The translations under genes were made by a program, and so were the position numbers. Shown here one piece after another: positions 11,815-24,828 of a DNA stretch of 64,000 bases. Source of the DNA: Allacma fusca (Eukaryota; Arthropoda; Collembola; Symphypleona; Sminthuridae); contig OX359245.1 of NCBI GenBank assembly GCA_947179485.1, positions 71,845,067 to 71,909,066 on the forward strand, given 5' to 3'. Numbering within the stretch: the stretch's first letter is position 1; each line of letters begins with the position of its first letter. Under the pieces are notes generated by a model. The model worked only from the letters and a program-made list of their open reading frames with translations, did not search any database and was not told where the DNA came from.

Positions 11815-12456
11815 TTGTATTTAAAGCAGGGAATATTATGAGCTCCTACTAGTAAGTCTTGTCTTGAGTCTTGAATCAATAACAAAACTCCTGAAGTTAG
11901 CTCACCCGTTGGAATTTATGTACATAAATTTGAATTGTCTAAATTGCAAAATTATGCAGCAAATTTGTAATACATAAATACACATGAAAAAGATGTGTTT
12001 CTTTCTTCTCGCTCTCCTGACGTTCTTGAATATTGGTACGATATAGCTGTCACTTGTCACTTTATATTTAATATTGGTCATATATATACTTTTTTTACAT
12101 AATTCCAGCCAAAATCTGGATTTTACACGTACTCAAAAAAATCACAAATTTCTGATAGTGCACCGTTCTTACCATCAAACAAAATTGTAGCTATGACGGG
12201 GCAATTCTTTCTTAAAGTACACCATGACATTTCGCAAATAAACAGTTATAAAGTGTGGGAGTAGCTAAAAAAAGATACTGTGGTCAGTATTGAGTTTCAG
12301 TCCAAACGCTACCAATTTTAGGGGTTAAAGTGTATAGAAGACTTAATGAAGTAATCCTTTATTTTATTTTTTAAATGCGAGTCGTAATTACGGTGGCTGC
12401 AGGCAATCATCACTGGTAATATATACATATACATGTAGCCCAGGAACCAAGTAAAA

Positions 12457-14617
12457 TCAGGTCAGAATCGGATTACCGGACCAACATGCTTCCAGAAGTA
12501 TCTTTGCCTCTACTTGAAGTACCTCCAGAAGAAAAACTAGGACGCAAATCGAATTACTCCAAAGGAATGCATACAGAGCTAACACAATAGAGTCGTCCAT
12601 TGAAAAAGCTTTGATTGTCTCCTCATCTCTGTTTGTATACCTCCCTTTACCCCCTTCCATACATTTGGTAAATCGGATTTTATCCCACTTTTCCCACAAC
12701 CCAAACAATCCACTGCTCAGCATTGACTGCGCACGTTTAAGAGCAAAATTGTATTTTTCCGGTATGTCAGTCTCAACATACAGGGAAATTGGCTGAGACA
12801 AAAAAAGATCATTCTTAACTTTTCGATTGTGAGCAAATCTGATCTTTTCCTTAGCTCTAAAAGTTACCCTCCTGATCACATTCCAATAGTACTCCAGTTC
12901 GTAAGAAAATATCACAAGGGCAGTTTTTGGCTCCCTCAAAGCCACCTCTATTCGCGTCTTATTACGAAAATAGATGCAATCATGCTTGGGGTTCTGAAGC
13001 AATCCAGAGGTGATCTCTTTATCAGTATAACCGATTTCTATTTTATCGTCATTATTCAAGTATTTAAAGACAGGTGTATAGAGTGGAATCTTGCAATAAG
13101 CCTGACATTTTTTTGTTGCCATCACATTGGTTTCCCCGTAGGGAAAGTACCACTTAAAACTCTTAATCTCCACCAAATACTTCCATTTTGTAACCCACTC
13201 CTCGTCCCTGAGAAATGAACTCTTAAGGAATCCTCTGTAGCCATTGGTCAAAATCAGGCCTACTAGAAGCCAGACAATAATCAAGATTCCCTTGGATTTC
13301 GAAACTATTTTTTCAGAGGCGTCCTTGGGAATGCTCAGCCCTTGCTCCACTAAATATCCACAAACTGACAACGAGCCAACGGTTATTCTCTCCAGTAAAC
13401 TAAATCGTCGACCGTTGACTGTGTCCAGCGCAAGGACCATTGTAATTGCCAGGGCTGAGATTGCCAGGGAAATCCAAATACTCAAATCAAAAGGATTTGT
13501 GTACAGGGCGAATTCATGGTTGACAGCCGAGACGCTGTCAGAAGTGATAAAATTCACGACGGGGGTGTGGGAAATTCGAAATTCCTGCTTCAAAACAAAA
13601 AGGGAAAGTTTATGGTATTTAGAATAACCAATTTCCACGCTAGCCCGTGCCTTAGTTGCAGGATAAATTTGTCCGTTTAGTTTTTGGATGAAAAGGGAAA
13701 CATTCAGATCCAAGTCAGAAACCAGGTAGCTATAGATTGTTTCGTAGAGTCCCCAGGGATGGGATTCTTGAAGTGGGTTCCATGGTTTTGTGCCCGGCAT
13801 CGAGAAAATCACCTGGGGATATTCTGAAATCAGATGTCCTTGCTCTGACCAGTAGCGTTTGTACTTTTGAGGATTCCACAATTCCCAAGCGGTTTTTCTC
13901 CCGGAGTCTGTGATCTATATAGATACAAAATTACAACTGTATAAATATGATTATAGGAGGCTTAAAAATCTATTTGGATACCTGATTAAAGACATTATCA
14001 AGTGTTGTCAAACAATCCTCCGTGGAACAGTCCAAGGGTATCTTGCAAAGCCAAAAGAACCAACATGCGAAATAGCCAGATAAATATTTGTGGGCGCCAT
14101 CTGTTCTCCGCGCCAATAGAACGAATATCGGGGTGAATGTTTTTCGTGCTTGAATCTGTGCAACAAATTTGTTTAGGAGTAGGGGTTCTGTAGGTGTTTG
14201 ACTCAACAGCAGAACCATTCTTAACGGAAGGCTGTTTTTCCAGCTGCCTTCAAATTGTTCCTTGAAATGTTCCTCGTATTTCCGGAAAATACGGTTTTCA
14301 TTTTTGTGCAGAATCAGGAGAATGTTGCATCGCAAATTCCTTTCCTTGAAAACGTGGTCATTTCTCACTAGCTTGAAAAAATGGTACATTACAAATTTGT
14401 CCTCATGATAGCGTTGATACGGGACGTTTTGAAGAATAAATGGAGTTGTAGTCCCACTGTAGTCAAACGGCTCCATGAGTGGCATCAAACGTATGATACA
14501 ATTGTCCAGTTTCCCCATTAAAGGTTGCAAATCTATTTGCTCGAAATCCTGAGAGCATTGACAAAGTAAAAGGCCGTAGGTGATTATAAGTAATTGCAAG
14601 CCAGGAAGGAAATTCAT
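12457..14617 (-). CDS. Divergent ionotropic receptor, two-exon subfamily, intact copy
   Basis: Two exons: 14617-13982 and 13914-12457, with a 67-bp phase-0 intron (donor CAG|GTATCC, acceptor TATAG|ATC). The product is 697 residues. Residues about 1-20 form a signal peptide ending in a CQC-type segment. Membrane segments lie near 350-372 (LSIWISLAISALAITMVLAL), 420-440 (GILIIVWLLVGLILTNGY) and 652-678 (SIVLALYAFLWSNSICVLVF), the iGluR/IR order with the ligand-binding lobes split around the first two. LVEQG before the second segment resembles the IR pore exit. LTNGYRGFLKSSF replaces the usual SYTANLAAFLT. A tandem paralogue lies directly upstream at 15561-20621. The splice sites are supported because the paralogue shows the same junctions. 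A chemosensory or other ligand-gated role is inferred from family architecture. Confidence 0.85.
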
Positions 14618-15560
14618 TGATAAATTAGTGTCCGTGTATATGGGGAAATTAAAAACGATTCCTGTTTACTAAATTTTTTTAAATACGAATATGAGCTAAT
14701 CAAATGTGGACCAATATGGAACCAAATTTAGCAGAAAATACTATGAAATTGTGAATGTAGTACAATTTTTAATATCTGCTCAAGAACCAGATTGTTTTAA
14801 GGTTGAAATTGCTATGATGAGGAAGGTATATTTTATTCCAATCATTTCAAAACCTTTTTTTATTATCCTTTTTAAATTACTAAATACGTATCGTACATTT
14901 GAAGAGTAAATACCTGAAGTGCGAAACTAAAATTAATTCACACCTTAAGATTTGCGCCAGTGAGTTACATAACGTATTTGGATACATTTGTGCTCAAATT
15001 TAATTTTCCAAAGTATGAAAACACTCCCATCCCGGATAATTTCCAACATTTCTCTTAAACAGCTTAATATCTATTTGTAAATAAATATCGTTCCGGTTCA
15101 CTTTGTATTCCAAAATAGAAATCCCTGTGGTTTTAATCCCGAGTAGGTGTGTCAAATGTACATCAAACTTGACTCTTCGTTTAAATTTCTACATAAATAA
15201 TTTTACGGATGTACGAAATATTCTGAAAATATGTATTTCATTAGCGCTGCATACAATTACTTCATTCTACGCATTGAATATCTTTAAAAACTATAGAATA
15301 CAGAAGAAATTCAAAATTATAATTTTTGAAAACAAGTTTAAAATCCCTTGCATCCTCATCCTGACAATTAGAATAAACAGCCAATGTTTGATACCTTACA
15401 CTTTCCGATACTTCGCCACACTGAGACACCAATAATCCGGATATGCTCAAAATGTGCAAGTAAAGCATTCTATAATCCCTAACTCGTGAGATCACTCACA
15501 CACGTATTTTAATTTCTCGTAATTACCAAAGAACATGGCAAAATTATAGAACCAATCGGA
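14618..15560. other. Spacer between the two tandem IR genes
   Basis: No intact gene is visible. On the minus strand, 15495-15262 reads open, with ILSISGLLVSQCGEVSES near its start. This resembles the signal-peptide end of the neighbouring IR genes (ITYGLLLCQCSQDFEQ), so it may be a relic of a further IR exon 1, but the similarity is short. Confidence 0.4.
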
Positions 15561-16085
15561 TTACGGGGACCAAAGTTTCTTAGCCTTTGCTTGAAGAACC
15601 TCCAGAAGAAAAATGATGACGCAAATCGAATTACTCCAAAGGAATGCGTACAAAGCTAACACAATGGAATCCTCCATGGACAGAGCTTTAATAATTGTCT
15701 CCTCACCTTTATTTGTGTACTTTCCACGATTGTTCTCTTCCAAATTCTTGGGAAATCGAATTTTGTCCCACTTTTCCCATTGCCAAAACAGCCCACTGCT
15801 TAGCATTGAGTGAGCTCGTTTGAAAACAAAATTGTATTTTTCCTGGATGTCAGTCTCAACATACAAGGACACAGGCTGGGACAGAAAGAGATCATTCTCG
15901 ATTTTTCGATTGTGAGCAACTCTGATTTTTTTCTTCGCGGAGGCGGCTACCCCCTTAACCACATCCCAATAGTACTCAAATTCGTATGAGAACACAACAA
16001 GGGCAGTTTGTGGCTTCCTCAGAGCGACCTCTATTTTGGTCTGATTCTCCAGAGAGATGCACCCCTGTTTGGGGTTCTGAAGAAG

Positions 16086-17055
16086 TAGAGCTTCCAATGT
16101 GTTCAACATTTCTGTTCCGTAGGAAATTCCGTTCCGTTCCGAAACCTACAAATAATATTGGTCCCGGTTCCGTTCCGGCTGTCGGGACATCGGAACATTT
16201 GAACTGACACCGTTCGGAACACAGAAGTAAAGTATTTTTTCCGTTACAGGTTGTGTTCCGTTCCGTAATATGCTAGTTTTTCCGTTCCGTTCCGAAATAT
16301 CCCGGAATTGTTCACAACATATGCGTGTAATGCGTGTACAAATTACTGGCAACTTAATACATATACATGATATACTTTTAATAGATTGGATACTAGGGGA
16401 TGCTATTATTTAATTATATAAAATAATATTTAATAATAATTAGGCCATATAAAAAGAACTACTGTGCAGTATTATATAATTATTATTAATTATTTTTTAG
16501 TAATAAATATTTGTAGCGTGTATATTTCTATGGCCTAACAGTGTTAATTTCCTGCAAGCTTGCTTCATTACTCCTAATAATTTCGATTTCAGAATTTTCA
16601 TTTCGAGAAAAATCGCGCATGCCCATGTTTATGAAACAAAATTAGTTAATCTGTTGATTTTCATGGAAATCGATACTCGCATTACATATAAGCATTTGCG
16701 CAAATTAAATCTGTGTTCATCCAATTTCGTTATTTTGGCAAAAAACTGCTTACAAGCCAGTGCGATAAGAAATGTGTTTCCATTCTAGTTGAACGATGGC
16801 GCGACGCTTCAGAAATTGTACCGGGATCGGTTCGGAACGGAACAGAACAATTCCGCTTTCCGATGACATAAATTATATGGGACATTTTTCGTACCGATGC
16901 TCTGAACCGTCCCGGTCCCAATATTATCGGTACAAGTGCTCATGTTCCGGTTTTGTCCCGATTCAATGACGGAACCAAAGAGAATGTTCCGAAAGTGTTC
17001 CGTTCCGTTTCCGAACACGGAACTTCGGGATTTCGGAAACCCGAAGGAAGCTCTA
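16086..17055. mobile_element. hAT-like MITE with TTCCGTTCCG arrays, TSD TGAAGAAG
   Basis: The TIR TAGAGCTTCC is exact. The 8-bp target duplication TGAAGAAG lies at 16078-16085 and 17056-17063. Words of the TTCCGTTCCG / GGAACGGAAC type crowd both ends (16115-16300 and 16825-17045). It interrupts exon 2 of the IR paralogue in its C-terminal ligand-binding lobe. Confidence 0.94.
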
Positions 17056-18195
17056 TGAAGAAGCTCAGAGAATTTCTCGTGGGGATAATTTAATTTGATT
17101 TGATCGTCATTATTTCGGTAGGTAAATGCAGGTTCATAGGTGGGTATCTGGCAATAAGCTTCGCATACATTTGTTGTACCATTCCTTGTCACAAATGCTT
17201 TTTCATTTGGAAAATATAATTTAAAATTTTGAATCTCCTCCAAATACTTCCACTTTGTCACCCATTCATTTCCCCTGAGAAATGAACTCTTGAGGAATCC
17301 TTTGTAGCCATTGCTCAATATCAGGCCTATTAGGAGCCAAGCAGTTATCAGGATTCCCTTGGATTTCGAAACGATTTTTTCAGAGGAGTCCTTCGGAGTC
17401 TCCATTCCTTGCTCCACCAAATATCCTGTAACTGACAGCGAGCTCAGAGTTATTCTCTCAATTAAACTGAATCTTCTAGAGTTAATCGGATCAAAGGCCA
17501 GAATTAGTGCGATGGCAAGGGTTGAAATTCCCAGGGAAATCCAAATACCCAAGTCGAAAGGATTTGTGTACAGAGCGAATTCATGGTTGACAGCCGAGAC
17601 GCTGTCAGAAGTGATGAAATTTACGATGGGGGTGTGGGAAATTCGAAATTCCTGCTTTAGACCATTTAGACCAGATTCCATGACATATTTAGTGTATTTA
17701 GAATAACCAACTTCCACGCTGATCAGTGGCTCTTTTGCAGGGTTGTCCCGTCCATATATTTTCTGGACGAATAAAGAAACATTCAGATCCAAGTCAGCCA
17801 CGAGGTAGCTGTAAGTTGTTTCGTAGAGTCCCAAGGGATGGGATTCCTGCAGTGGGTTCCTTGGTTTTGTCCCTGGAATCGCAAAAACCTCGGGGGGATA
17901 TTTTGACATGATATGAGATCCTTGCTCGGACCAGTAGGTTATCCGCGTCAGAGTATTCCACAATTGCCATGCGCTTTTTCTCCCTGAGTCGGTGACCTAG
18001 ATTTGAAAAATGCGAAATGTGAAAATCAAATGTAAAGATAATTTAAAGCCAGTTGAAGAACTCCCAAAATATTTTGGGATTTTAGCTAAATTATTCAAAA
18101 CAAAAAAGACTGCTTCATTCCATCAAATATCTTAAACACTTGTGTGCATATGAAAACCTACAGCACGCTTTCAATACAAAATTGTACCTCCGGTT

Positions 18196-19086
18196 TAGGG
18201 ATGGCAAATACGATATTGGCGAGACGATAATATCGCAAATATCGCCAAATTTACTTGCGATAATGATGGCGATAATTATCGTAAACATCATCGATAATAT
18301 CGGCATATCGGTATCTCGTTTATATCCGAATGGAGCTAATGGCAACAACTTGCAGGTACTTTTGTAAACTCAGGAGGAAAGGGATGTTTCAAGGAGCGGT
18401 CCCTGCTTAGACATTTTATAATTAACTAGTGCCATTTTATTACATATCGTAGTCTGCGCACATTCTCTATGATTTCATCCAGCTTTTTGCATTGTAATTC
18501 ATGAGCTACGTTCTGTCTCCAGCCATATCTTTACAGTCTATAAGTGCATAAGGAATTTCTAATCGTAAAAATTGGAAGTGACATTTATTATTGATTTTAA
18601 TTGCGTTTGCAATTCCCTTGTGTCACATAATAATAATATATCTCATCTCACAAAATTAATTCCAACCTAATCTGGAACTTCTTTAATAATAACTGATATC
18701 TTTGGGCACGGGTTGCCGTGTAACTAATAAGTTATTAGTGTCTAGCTGGGTAATTGTAATTCAGAATTTGGATATTGGAACACGTGTTAATTAAACAAGC
18801 TTAAATTTCTGAAACTTTTGTTCTTTCAGGCAATTAGCTATAAGATATTTTTGACCGGATTTATTAATCAACCATTGTTTGCATAATTTTTGATCATAAA
18901 TTAATGTCACTGTCATCATGTCTTCAAAATAAATACCATTGGCTATTTTCACGTTCCTTGTTGTAGAATTCAAGTGCTAGCTAGAATGTTGGCGATATAT
19001 CGGCGATATACGATATATCGCCATTTGCAATTTTACCGATACCGATATTTGCGATATGAATCATGTGGCGATATTTGCCATCCCTA
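18196..19086. mobile_element. hAT-like MITE with CGATATCG-type arrays, TSD CTCCGGTT
   Basis: The TIR TAGGGATGGCAAATA (15 bp) is exact. The target duplication CTCCGGTT lies at 18188-18195 and 19087-19094. Both ends are packed with GATATCG / CGATAATATCGC words (18205-18320 and 18985-19075). It sits in the intron of the broken IR paralogue. Confidence 0.94.
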
Positions 19087-19375
19087 CTCCGGTTATAACA
19101 CAAATTCAATTAGAATTATTGGTAGACATAACTTGCCTCCATATTTTGTCACTCTGGGGACAGTACAATTAAAGTGATGTCTAATTTATGGGAGATGGAA
19201 TGCAACATACCTGGTTGAAGACATCATCAAGTGTTTCCAAACAATCCTCTGTAGAGCAGTCGAAGGGGGTCTTGCAATCCAGAGTAAACCAACAAGCGAA
19301 ATAGCCAGAAAGGAACTTGTGGGCGCCATGTTTTCTCCGCGCAAATAGAACGAAAATAGGGGTGAATGTCTTGAC

Positions 19376-20181
19376 TAGACATGTCAACTACGGTATCGTA
19401 GTACGGCAATACCGTAATTACCGTAAAAAAATTAGGTACGGTTTAGGTACGATAATTCTCGGTTTTTTGAATCGATATCGTAACTCCATACGATATTGTC
19501 AATCCAGCGGAAGGCTCATAAAATTGTGGTGTTACATACTCGAATTTTCATTAAAAAGAGTGAAACTCAAAAATGAAAGGAATTCGTTCGATAATAAAGA
19601 TTGTGTGTAGGTTCAATATGGAAAAAAATTAATCGAACTGATTACTTAGAATCTAAACCAAGTCGTGCGTCTAGTAATTCAAGTGTTTGGAGTCATTTTT
19701 TGAGTCGGTCTGACGGCATGATGGCACTTCACCTGTTATGAGAAAGAGATGGGAAGTCACTTCCTAAATTAATATAGGTACGACCGAATTCGGTAAAGAT
19801 TTAGTTTGGAAAAATTACTAGAAGATAAATCGAAGAATTCGGTATCGTTTTCTATATTTTATGATTTTCATATTTTTCATACGAATGTAAACAGGAAATT
19901 TGATTTTTTTTCAAACTAGCTTATTTTATAAGGAATTTCTGCACATTTAATACTCTCACATTAATTGACATCAAAGACGCTAAACTGACTGTTGAATAAC
20001 TGATGTTGGATTTTTTACTTCATATCTTTACACACATACCATAAAAATCGACTTATATTCGTGTTTTTACCATAATCGGATTAATTTACGATACCGTACC
20101 TTAAAAATATTACCGGAGTTTTCCCACTTTACGGTAACGGTAATTACGGTATTTTAAACAAGAACGGTATGAACATGTCTA
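19376..20181. mobile_element. hAT-like MITE with TACGGTA arrays, TSD GTCTTGAC
   Basis: The TIR begins TAGACATGT. The target duplication GTCTTGAC lies at 19368-19375 and 20182-20189. TACGGTA / TACCGTA words recur at 19390-19500 and 20085-20165. It breaks exon 1 of the IR paralogue at the codons for VKT. Confidence 0.94.
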
Positions 20182-20621
20182 GTCTTGACTGATTGCATGT
20201 GTGCAACACATTTATTTAAAAGCAGGGGACTAGATGGTGTCTGACTAAACAGCAGAACCATTCTTAACGGAAGGCTGTTTTGCCAGCTGCTTCGAAATTG
20301 TCCCTCAATATGTTCTTCGTATTTGCTCCAGATGTTGTTTTCACTTTTGTGCAAAATTATGAGGATATTGCACTGTAAGTTCCTTTCCTTGAACAGGGGT
20401 TTCTTTTTGAAATGGTTTTTGAATTGGCGTTTTTGAAGAATAAATGGAGTCATTATTCGACTGTAGTCAAACGCCTCCATGAGTGGCATCAAGCGTACGA
20501 TACAGGACTCCAGTTTTCCCATCACAGGGTACAATTCAATTTGTTCGGAAATTTCGGAGCATTCGCAAAATAAAAGGCTGAAGGTGACTGTGAGTAATGG
20601 CAGTACCGGGATGAAATTCAT

Positions 20622-21341
20622 TGCTAATTAATTGTCAGTGTAAATAAAAGGTAAATAAAGACGATTATCGTATTTAGTTTTAACAAGTAATAATAAAGAT
20701 AGCTGGAAATCCTGCGAAAATACAATAATATTTTCAAATACGACAGACCCAAGGGGAGATTTGACCCAAGAGAAGTCTGAAAATGCTATGATGAGGAATG
20801 GGAGGTGATTATTTTATTTTACACTTTTGGAACCCTAAGTATTGTAATTTATAATTGAATAGAACCTGAATTGCGAAACTAAAATTAAATCATGTTACCC
20901 ATTATCTCGATGAGTTCGTGTAGCATATAGTGACACCCAAGTTTATTTTTCAGAAGTACTAAAATGCCCATTCATAATTTCCAACAACTTGTTTCAAGAG
21001 TGGGTTTAAAAATAAGTGGGTTCGTGGGTTGCAAAGAAATAATTACAGATATTATAGTTTGATACTCGAACTCTACTCCTACGATACCCCACCCCATCCT
21101 AGGTGGGTTAAGTTTGAAAAAATTACGTTTACTTTTGTGAGAATACAATAATTCATTAATACACACTCGTCTTTTTGAGCACGTATTTTCACTCGAAATC
21201 AGTTGAGTTCTATTTAATTTATACCTTCAATTGATATTAGCTGTGAAATGCTTAAAAAGTATTACTTCCGATTATTTAAAAGTTTTACATTTCTCGATGT
21301 ATACTAACAACCTGGCAGTCAAGGATGACACATCCGAAACT
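20622..21341. other. Intergenic, upstream of the broken IR
   Basis: AT-rich sequence with no gene, RNA or ordered repeat that I can support. The first 100 bases would be the promoter side of the IR paralogue. Confidence 0.5.
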
Positions 21342-21724
21342 CAGTGGCCGGGTCGGATTTTTGTGGGAAGACGGGAAGATTTTTCCCAAAAAAATACTTT
21401 TCCGACAGGAAAAATATTCAGGCGAAAAACATAGGGAAGGAAATTTGTTTTTGTTAAACGGGGATTTTGAAATTGGTTGACCTTTCTTTAGCAGATTTTT
21501 TTAATAGATGACGTCGTTTACACGAATTTGTTCTGTAAACAGTGATCCTAAGATTAATTCACCCTTTTTAGCAGGGATTTTCAAATATGCGGACGTCTGG
21601 TTGGGAAAATCTTTTGTCAACAGAGATTTTCAAATTGTTTTAGCATGAACGTCCCACCAGGGTCATCAGATTTAGCAGCGATAATAAAAACGAACTTTCC
21701 AGATTTACACAAATCCGCCCCCTG
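21342..21724. mobile_element. Candidate hAT-like MITE related to 33374-33774
   Basis: The left end is CAGTGGCCGGGTCGGATTTT and the right end is AAATCCGCCCCCTG. The flanks CCGAAACT and TCGAAACG agree at 6 of 8 positions. Internal words such as GCAGGGATTTTCAAAT and GTCAACAGAGATTTTCAAAT recur and are shared with the element at 33374-33774. Confidence 0.65.
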
Positions 21725-23408
21725 TCGAAACGTAGCTTACCATTAAAGCTGTATAATAATAAATATTCGCCGTTTGTAAGAGGCAAAAGTATGTACCAAT
21801 ACGATTCCTATGCGGGTCACAGCATGAAGTTATACGGTATGCGTAGGACAGGCAAGGTCAGTTTTGATCAGACATGTATACTGTAATAATTGCAGAAGAT
21901 AACATTGATTTTGCCATTTCAACATTATTTAACAATAATATGGGGTTATATTCCAATATCCTGAGTTTTCTCTACCTCCTTTATTCTTTATAATGTCACA
22001 ACTTTGAAATCATACTTGAAGTGGGACCGCCCATCCATTCCATACTTATGTTCCACACGACCTGTTTGTTAACATGTTAACTTACCATCATATATAGCTT
22101 ACAACTGAAGTAGAGATGGTGTCACCGTATGTACGTTGCTCACAATATGAGCACATAAGTTTCATGACATCTACGCGGTATAACACACGACATCCCTACA
22201 GCTTTGCAAACATGTACATCACAACACAATCGCAGAATTACCCATAGACAGAGTGAAATTATGAGCTACCGGTAGAGAGAGAAGATGTGCAGGCAAAGGG
22301 AAATGACATGGACACAATCTTATCCGAATATCAGCGGTCGCAGTATATACAAATATACCGATTTATCTTGCGAATCATTATCAGTGTACGATACACACTT
22401 CTACTAATATTTTTCCAAGAATGCACCACTTCAACAAACCTCAATCGCTTATTGATATTGTACAGGGAAAGATAGTAAGGACCTGAAATTATTTTGGGGT
22501 TAGCTGGAGTCGAAGGCTGGCTCTTCTGCAACCTTACAGTCACTACACCACGCAACCCCTGGGCTCGTTTTATTATTATGTAGTTAGTATCATCATGAGG
22601 GATTTTGTGTTGCAATGTTTGTCAGCAATATTATTAATTTCGTGTAATTAAGTATACCATGACGGTAACCACCCTCAATTGGTGATTCAAATCCACACAG
22701 CAAAAGGGCAGTCCATAATTTGGAATTAGATTTGGATAAGGTTTACAGAAATCCCCAAATGAGCCTCTTTTCAAAAGTGAATCATTATATAAGAATAGGA
22801 AATCACTACGCCTGTGAAGGGTTCTGAATTTACATCATAATACTGTAGAAGCATGAGGTATTTAAGAAATCCTGAGGACCGGCATCACATACACGAGATT
22901 CGAGATATCAATAAAATAAACCGAAACCGAAAAACAATAGGTAGTAAAAATATTAGTTGCAAATTGAACTTGTTTTTTTTTTGCTATTTACCAAAAGTAC
23001 GGAAATCATAAAATGAGTTAAGAAATTAAGAAGAGCCAAATATTCGAGTGTGCTGGTCTTCTTCCTAGCTTCCTTATGGCTAAATGACATCACCATATCA
23101 AGATTATCCTTCGTTCTCCTATAGTTGTGAGTTTAAAAATATCATATATTCAATAATTCCTTTAAAATTCTCATTTTAAATTTATGCCAGCTTGTTGACT
23201 GCTCAGCAGTCAACATCTTTTATAGCCCGTCCCTGTGATATGACTATAAAGAGGTTTGACTGTATTACAGAAATGTAACGGCTATGACTATATTGTCTTA
23301 ACTTATACTGTTGACAATGTGCTCTAAAAAATCTGGACTTAAGAAATATCTTCAAGCTATACGATTGCTTAATGTAAAGATATCGTCAATTTAGCTCCTG
23401 ACTAAAAG
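21725..23408. other. Intergenic, no gene recognised
   Basis: About 1.7 kb of AT-rich sequence. Short open frames around 22287-22615 have no recognisable domain. The final part should be an intron or 5' flank of the dehydrogenase pseudogene that begins at 23409. Confidence 0.5.
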
Positions 23409-23490
23409 GTAACTGGTGGAGCTAATGGGATCGGAAGAGCCATCTGTTGTGAATTGGCGTGGAGAAAAAGATCACAAACCCTCGACCAAG

Positions 23491-24410
23491 CAGGGATGAA
23501 ATATCGGAAAAATAAAAATTCCGATTCCAATTACGATACCTGTATAAATTTAATTTCGATTTAGATTACGATTCCGATGTACCCAAATAATTAATTTTGA
23601 ATTCCGATACCAATTAATTCAAATACTTTTAAATAATTCCGATTCCAATTCCGATTCTATACATGTAACCTATAATTTATTGTTATTTTTGTAATTTTTA
23701 AGTCATTCGACCAGTTTGTGACCAAACTATTTGTTTACTCTTACAAACAACATATTTTGCAGGGATTCCTCTGGTATTCGACCTAGGTTATAGTTTTAAA
23801 TTAAACGTAATGGAGGGAAAATGTCTTCCCACAGTAACCTAAGTTACTGGAATGCTCAAGATTACAAATTTTACTTGCTGGATAATTTCCGAAAACTCTG
23901 AATCATTCAACCACATAAACAAATTAATTTATTTTTCCCTTGTGCGGTCCATCGTTCTTCCACAGAATACTTTGGAATAGGTCTTTCATTTTTTTGTATT
24001 TCTGAATTTCTATTTTAGTCGTAGTAATCACGAACAAATTCTGCCTTTCTTTACATTTTTATTACTACGATAAAGATCTATTTGCGCAAAAACCATGTAG
24101 AAGTGTAAAGGGTAGAAGGTAAAGGTTCTATGTAAAAGATCGTAAAGGTCTCTTTATGGCTGTATACTCCAATGTCAGAAATGGAATCGGTATTCATCAG
24201 AACATAATTAAATTCTAATACCAATACCGATACTTCATTTCCAATTCTGATTAGAATTCCAATACCTAATTTTACATTATTTTAAATTCCGATTCCGATT
24301 CTAATACCTAATTTTACATTATTTTAAATTCCGATTCCGATTCTAATACTTTAAATTTTCGGATTCTTTTTCGATTCCGATTCCAATTCCGATTCCAATT
24401 TTCATCCCCG
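23491..24410. mobile_element. hAT-like MITE with ATTCCGATTCC arrays
   Basis: The ends are CAGGGATGAAA and TTTCATCCCCG. The flanking 8-mers CGACCAAG and GGACCAAG differ at one base. ATTCCGATTCCAATTCCGAT-type words fill 23518-23660 and 24235-24400. It splits the first recognisable exon of the dehydrogenase. Confidence 0.85.
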
Positions 24411-24437
24411 GGACCAAGAAGCTATGAACGAAACAAA

Positions 24438-24828
24438 AGCCGGGGCCACATATACAACTTGTTTGGGGCGTCGCGGCAAGTTTTTGTCCGCTTCATTTGG
24501 AATCGTGTTCCCACTGAAAAGCAGCAAGCATCCTTTTTGCCTGTAGATGAAGCTACATAAAGGGAAGCTGCCGAGACTGCAGCTATGTCGTTCACACTAG
24601 AACGGGACAGAAACATGATGCAGGAAATTATAACCGCGCTGGATGGAAAAAAAAGCTTTGTAAAACAAAGCTTTATTGCGCGTTTGAGTGCAGTCAGGCT
24701 GCTCGTTGCTGTTGTGTATGAACACGCAGTCTTGTGGCGCTCATTAGTGCCTTTGAGACGCACTCAGTCCCAGCGCCGAAAAACAAACCTTCAAACTTCT
24801 GGTTGAAGTTCTATGTGTGGCCCCGGCT
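24438..24828. mobile_element. Short DNA transposon, TIR AGCCGGGGCCACA
   Basis: AGCCGGGGCCACATA at the left faces TATGTGTGGCCCCGGCT at the right. A-rich flanks hide the target duplication, so the superfamily is open; PIF/Harbinger-type ends can look like this. A central AAAGCTTTGTAAAACAAAGC palindrome is present at about 24651-24671. It lies in the dehydrogenase exon. Confidence 0.7.

Larger units (their letters stand above)
9861..12456. other. Helitron-rich intergenic region
   Basis: No host gene is convincing here. It holds a helicase relic, one small Helitron and at least one further Helitron 3' end, listed separately. A motif CCTATAAAGCGCGTTTAGGA occurs twice (about 10005 and 10421). A 64-codon frame at 11408-11602 begins with a hydrophobic, signal-peptide-like stretch; I cannot tell it from chance. 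Confidence 0.55.
15561..20621 (-). pseudogene. Tandem paralogue of the two-exon IR, disrupted by three hAT-like elements
   Basis: Exon 1 starts at ATG 20621 and ends at 19211 (donor CAG|GTATGT). It is split by an element at 19376-20181. The intron (19210-17997) holds a second element at 18196-19086. Exon 2 runs from 17996 (acceptor CTAG|GTC) to the TAA at 15561 and is split by a third element at 16086-17055. Each insertion has an exact 8-bp target duplication. Apart from the insertions the frame is open and closely follows the intact neighbour. Examples are FTPIFVLFARRKHGAHKFLS against FTPIFVLLARRTDGAHKYLS, and a shared RKxAWxLWN just after the intron. Exon 1 is about 13 residues shorter than in the neighbour. 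As the sequence stands no full-length receptor can be made, although the decay is otherwise slight, so the insertions look recent. Confidence 0.9.

Noticed and set aside
12829-13218. Plus-strand 129-codon frame, and a similar one at 13244-13627
   Set aside because: Both lie antisense to exon 2 of the intact IR gene and are shadows of it.
24422-24763. Minus-strand 113-codon frame
   Set aside because: It lies within the short transposon at 24438-24828 and shows no transposase motif.
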